DNA from: Deltaproteobacteria bacterium
GTDB taxonomy: Bacteria; Myxococcota; SpSt-1050
Assembly (NCBI GenBank): GCA_026416535.1
Contig: JAOAFA010000037.1
Coordinates: 1 to 42,815, forward strand
Length of the DNA: 42,815 nt
Direction of reading: 5' to 3'
How positions within the stretch are numbered: position 1 is the first letter of the stretch; every line of letters begins with the position of its first letter. The translations under genes and the position numbers were made by a program. The notes beneath the pieces were generated by a model. That model was not told where the DNA came from. It worked only from the letters and a program-made list of their open reading frames with translations, and ran no database searches. This document shows positions 39,986 to 42,815 of the stretch, piece by piece.

Positions 39986-41512
39986 ATGACATTCCCGACG
40001 ACTTACACCACAGCGTTTTTTATATCTCTCTTGATATCACTTCTCCTCATACCTATTGTCAGAAATCTATCAATAAGGTACAACCTGTTGGATGATCCCT
40101 CGAGGTCTACTAGGACAATTCATCAAAGGATGATCCCAAGAACCGGGGGTATAGGGATTTTGATAGCTTTTATTATGCCGCTAGTAGGTCTTTTCTTTGT
40201 TGAAAGTGGTGTCGGAGGGGTATTTTCGTCTAATTATAGGATGGCGATCTCGCTTCTTGTAGGTGGTGTTGTAGTTGGATTGATAGGGCTTATAGATGAT
40301 TTATATGGTATTAGGGCCTCAAAGAAATTTTTGTTACAATCGCTTGTTGCAATATTTAGCTACATTATGGGATTTAAGATTCAAAGTGTATCGCTACCTT
40401 TTATAGGTGTTGTAGAGATGGGCGTATTTGCCCCTGTTGTCACAATTCTTTGGATTGTTGGGATTATAAACGCAATGAATCTAGTAGATGGAATCGATGG
40501 TTTAGCGGCCGGTCTTGCATTTTTTGTATGTGTAACTAATTTCGTGTTCGGATATGCATCTAATAACGTGATAATATGTCTCGTCTCTGCTGCTCTTGGT
40601 GGTGCATTACTCGGCTTCTTGTATTATAATTTTAATCCTGCTTCAATATTTATGGGGGATACTGGTTCAATGTTTATAGGATATATTTTGGCTACTTCGT
40701 CCCTGTGGGCATCGATGAAAAAAGGAACTACTGTTGCACTCCTTATCCCTATTATAAGTCTTGGATTGCCTATTATGGATACATTTGTGGCTATGTTTAG
40801 GAGGTTTATATTAAAACGTCCTATCTTTTCACCAGACCGAGGGCATATCCACCATAGATTGCTTCAAAAGGGTTATTCCCAAAGAAAGACTGTGGTTATA
40901 CTCTATACAATCAGTATAGTATTTGCACTTGGGGCAATATTCTCCTATTTTGGTAATTCCTTACAGGTTGGGATAGCACTTCTCGTGTTGTTGATCATAA
41001 CAATAGGTGTTGTGAGATTTATAGGAGGTTTTGCATATATTAAATATGCATTGTCCTACTCACAACCATTACATTCACATCATGCTGAATTATTTAGATT
41101 TTACCTTCCAGAATTTTTAAAAAAATTCGAAGATATATCTAATATAAGTGAATTTGAAAAGGTAATGAGTGAATTTATAATTAAAACTGAGGTATTTTCC
41201 TGTGAGATTTTTAAAAAAGTAGGTGAGGTAGAAAAATCCATTTTTTCAGTTAAAAATCCCAACTTTGATGAATCTCAAAGGCGTCCCACAATAGTGGCGA
41301 GATTCCCTATACTAAAATATGACAAGCCATATTCTGTTGAAGAACTCGGCGTAGATGTCCAGGAAGAAATGCTTGTTTCAGCAGATATGTATATTAGATT
41401 TATGTGGTTTTCTGAAAGGACTCGAGTATCGCAGGAAAGCGCAATCCTGCTTCAGGTACTGTCTGATCAAATCTCCAATTTAATATACAAAAAAGGCTGG
41501 TTTATAAATTAA
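39986..41512 (+). CDS. MraY/WecA-family polyprenyl-phosphate sugar-phosphate transferase with extra C-terminal domain
   Basis: The 508-residue protein has about ten transmembrane helices in its first 365 residues. Family motifs are RNLSIRYNLLDDPSRSTR, RTGGIGI, IDDLYGIRASKKFLLQ, NAMNLVDGIDGLAAG, FMGDTGSMFIGY and DRGHIHHRLLQKG, which place it in the WecA/WbpL branch rather than MraY proper. It transfers a sugar-phosphate (for example GlcNAc-1-P) to undecaprenyl phosphate, starting surface-polysaccharide synthesis. Residues about 370-508 are a soluble C-terminal extension with helix/strand pattern resembling a GAF-type sensor domain. WecA proteins are usually 320-370 residues, so the extension is notable. 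The start ATG has no clear ribosome box. Confidence 0.87.
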   Translation: MTFPTTYTTAFFISLLISLLLIPIVRNLSIRYNLLDDPSRSTRTIHQRMIPRTGGIGILIAFIMPLVGLFFVESGVGGVFSSNYRMAISLLVGGVVVGLIGLIDDLYGIRASKKFLLQSLVAIFSYIMGFKIQSVSLPFIGVVEMGVFAPVVTILWIVGIINAMNLVDGIDGLAAGLAFFVCVTNFVFGYASNNVIICLVSAALGGALLGFLYYNFNPASIFMGDTGSMFIGYILATSSLWASMKKGTTVALLIPIISLGLPIMDTFVAMFRRFILKRPIFSPDRGHIHHRLLQKGYSQRKTVVILYTISIVFALGAIFSYFGNSLQVGIALLVLLIITIGVVRFIGGFAYIKYALSYSQPLHSHHAELFRFYLPEFLKKFEDISNISEFEKVMSEFIIKTEVFSCEIFKKVGEVEKSIFSVKNPNFDESQRRPTIVARFPILKYDKPYSVEELGVDVQEEMLVSADMYIRFMWFSERTRVSQESAILLQVLSDQISNLIYKKGWFIN

Positions 41513-41564
41513 GTGTGTGTTACAAGAACCATCGATAGAGGATAGAGGACTGGCCCCCCTCATA

Positions 41565-41594
41565 TGGATAAAGAGTATTCAGTTATTTTATCCA
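41565..41594. repeat. Inverted repeat upstream of the S20 gene
   Basis: TGGATAAA and TTTATCCA are perfect 8-nt arms around a 14-nt AT-rich loop. It lies 53 bp behind the transferase stop and 116 bp before the S20 TTG. It may be a terminator of the upstream gene or part of the S20 leader. No T run follows it. Confidence 0.35.
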
Positions 41595-41709
41595 CCAACA
41601 ATATGAAATGCCTCAATAAGCAAATATCTTATTCTCTTCTCTATTTAATTGACTGAATCAAAATATTATGTTAAGCGCATATGCCTATTTTTTAAGGAGG
41701 TAGGAAAAA

Positions 41710-42000
41710 TTGCCAGCAAGAAAACCACCTAAGAGGAAACCATCAGTACTAAAGAGACAGAGGCAAAATCTGAAGAGGAGAGAACAAAATAGAAGATTTC
41801 TTTCTGAACTAAAGACGTATTCCAAGAAGTTGAGAGAGATTGTAGCCAAGGGAGATAAGGAGAAGGCAGTAGATTTTTTAAGACTTGTTCAGAAAAAGTA
41901 TGATAAGGCGGCCCAAAATGGTTATATAAAGGTAAAAAATGCCTCAAGACATGTCTCAAGGCTTAGTAATTTAGTTAATAATCTTCTAAAACAGAAATAG
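41710..42000 (+). CDS. rpsT: Ribosomal protein S20 (TTG start)
   Basis: S20 is a primary 16S rRNA binder of the small ribosomal subunit. The 96 residues show the expected Lys/Arg-rich helical layout (SVLKRQRQNLKRREQNRRFL near residues 12-31, then SRHVSRLSNLVNNLLKQ at the end). The start is TTG, preceded by the strong TTTAAGGAGGTAGG box at good distance; no in-frame ATG exists near it. TTG starts are also known for rpsT in Escherichia coli, where the weak start is part of autogenous control. The leader of about 190 nt carries an inverted repeat at 41565-41594. Confidence 0.88.
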   Translation: MPARKPPKRKPSVLKRQRQNLKRREQNRRFLSELKTYSKKLREIVAKGDKEKAVDFLRLVQKKYDKAAQNGYIKVKNASRHVSRLSNLVNNLLKQK

Positions 42001-42078
42001 GTGTAGATGGGCCTCCAATATGAGAATTAAATCTTTGCATTAGCCACATGCAAGATGTTAATATATAAGGAGGTCTTT

Positions 42079-42815
42079 ATGTCAAGGAAAAGAGTTGTAA
42101 TTATGGGAGCTGCAGGAAGGGATTTTCACAATTTCAATGTTTATTTTAGAGACAATCCCACCTATGAAGTTGTTGCATTTACTGCCACACAAATACCGAA
42201 TATAGAGGGTAGAAAATATCCCCCAGAATTAGCGGGTTCATTATATCCAGAAGGTATTCCTATACTTTCAGAAGCTGACCTCCTCAAAGTTGTTAAGGAT
42301 AAGAAAGTAGACGAGGTGGTCTTTGCTTACTCAGATGTATCCCACAATTACGTAATGGATAAGGCCTGCGCTGTAATTGCCGCCGGCGCTGATTTTAAAT
42401 TCATTGGGGCAGACAAATCAATGATAAAGAGTAGCAAACCTGTGATTTCGATATGCGCAGTGAGAACAGGATGTGGAAAATCTCAGACTACTCGTAAGGT
42501 GGCAATGATATTAAAGGAGTTAGGGCTAAAGGTCACCGTGGTTAGACACCCCATGCCCTATGGTGACCTCAATAGGCAAAGGGTTCAGAGATTCGCCACT
42601 CTTGAGGATCTGGACAAGTACGAATGTACCATAGAAGAGCGCGAAGAATATGAACCCCATATAAACGCTGGAATAATAGTTTACGCGGGAGTCGATTATA
42701 AAGATATCTTAGTGGAGGCAGAAAAGGAATCAGATATATTAATATGGGATGGAGGTAATAATGACCTCCCATTTTATGTACCAGATCTTGAAATAGTTGT
42801 TGTTGACCCTCATAG
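42079..42815 (+). CDS. Cyclic 2,3-diphosphoglycerate synthetase-type GTPase/ATPase, 3' end cut off
   Basis: The frame begins at the ATG at 42079 (with TATAAGGAGGTCTTT before it) and is open to the window edge, giving 245 codons of a family of about 450. The N-terminal Rossmann-like part (RVVIMGAAGRDFHNFNVYFR, then GRKYPPELAGSLYPEGIPI) and the P-loop SICAVRTGCGKSQTTRK match the cyclic-2,3-diphosphoglycerate synthetase family, as do RHPMPYGDLNRQRVQRFA, VDYKDILVEAEKESDILIWDGGNNDLPFY and the final VVVDPH. In methanogens the enzyme makes cDPG, a thermoprotective solute; many bacterial members have no proven reaction. The start and reading frame are secure. Confidence 0.85.
   Translation, partial: MSRKRVVIMGAAGRDFHNFNVYFRDNPTYEVVAFTATQIPNIEGRKYPPELAGSLYPEGIPILSEADLLKVVKDKKVDEVVFAYSDVSHNYVMDKACAVIAAGADFKFIGADKSMIKSSKPVISICAVRTGCGKSQTTRKVAMILKELGLKVTVVRHPMPYGDLNRQRVQRFATLEDLDKYECTIEEREEYEPHINAGIIVYAGVDYKDILVEAEKESDILIWDGGNNDLPFYVPDLEIVVVDPH

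Overview
This window looks like chromosomal DNA from a low-GC, Gram-negative, two-membrane bacterium. The two-membrane reading rests on the Lol lipoprotein-sorting genes (LolD-like ATPase, LolC/E-like permease, LolA) and on several predicted lipoproteins. The closest match in style is the deltaproteobacterial/Myxococcota/Bradymonadota group. The signs are large secreted proteins with MopE-type CDGxDNNCDG repeats, an IgGFc-binding-type lipoprotein, FG-GAP and NHL propellers, Asp-rich linkers after the lipobox, a PilZ protein of the myxobacterial type and one protein ending in GCGC. The cyclic 2,3-diphosphoglycerate synthetase-type gene at the right edge hints at a thermophile. The lineage is an inference from content and was not tested.

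Layout. 1-2.1 kb: a lipoprotein gene running off the left edge, with a promoter carrying a CRP-like site at about -41.5; a decayed acyl-CoA ligase remnant; msrA. 2.2-4.5 kb (minus): VanZ-like, gcvH, gcvPA. 4.5-6.9 kb: a small membrane ORF and an FG-GAP/ASPIC-UnbV lipoprotein. 11.1-6.9 kb (minus): one compact run of basic-tailed coiled protein, tRNA-Ala(GGC), zinc-ribbon/SH3-like protein, thiolase, adenosine-specific kinase family protein, one-helix membrane protein and FHA protein. 11.2-16.1 kb: SGNH hydrolase, stand-alone Lrp/AsnC effector domain (minus), IgGFc-binding-type lipoprotein, glutamine synthetase. 16.1-16.6 kb: gene debris. 23.5-16.6 kb (minus): two giant exported propeller proteins in one operon. 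23.8 kb: a small protein made of two copies of one domain. 28.8-24.4 kb (minus): inositol-3-phosphate synthase, then PilZ, rhomboid, LiaF-like membrane protein and B12-binding radical SAM enzyme.

29.1-33.5 kb (plus) is the best candidate for an undescribed pathway: an unrecognised CxxC protein, a TPR protein with a C-terminal cyclic-nucleotide-binding domain, an FAD amine-oxidase/UDP-galactopyranose-mutase-like enzyme and a radical SAM enzyme with a short C-terminal Cys region, tightly packed. 33.6-39.9 kb (plus): a lipoprotein, LolD, LolC/E, an exported unknown, LolA and RimO. 40.0-42.8 kb: a WecA/MraY-family transferase with a long extra C-terminal domain, ribosomal protein S20 with a TTG start, and the truncated cyclic-2,3-diphosphoglycerate synthetase-type gene.

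No CRISPR array, phage module, intact transposon or rRNA was seen. Genes are dense. The gaps over 300 bases hold either promoters or visible gene debris. Functional names rest on motif and family recognition by eye; no database search was run.
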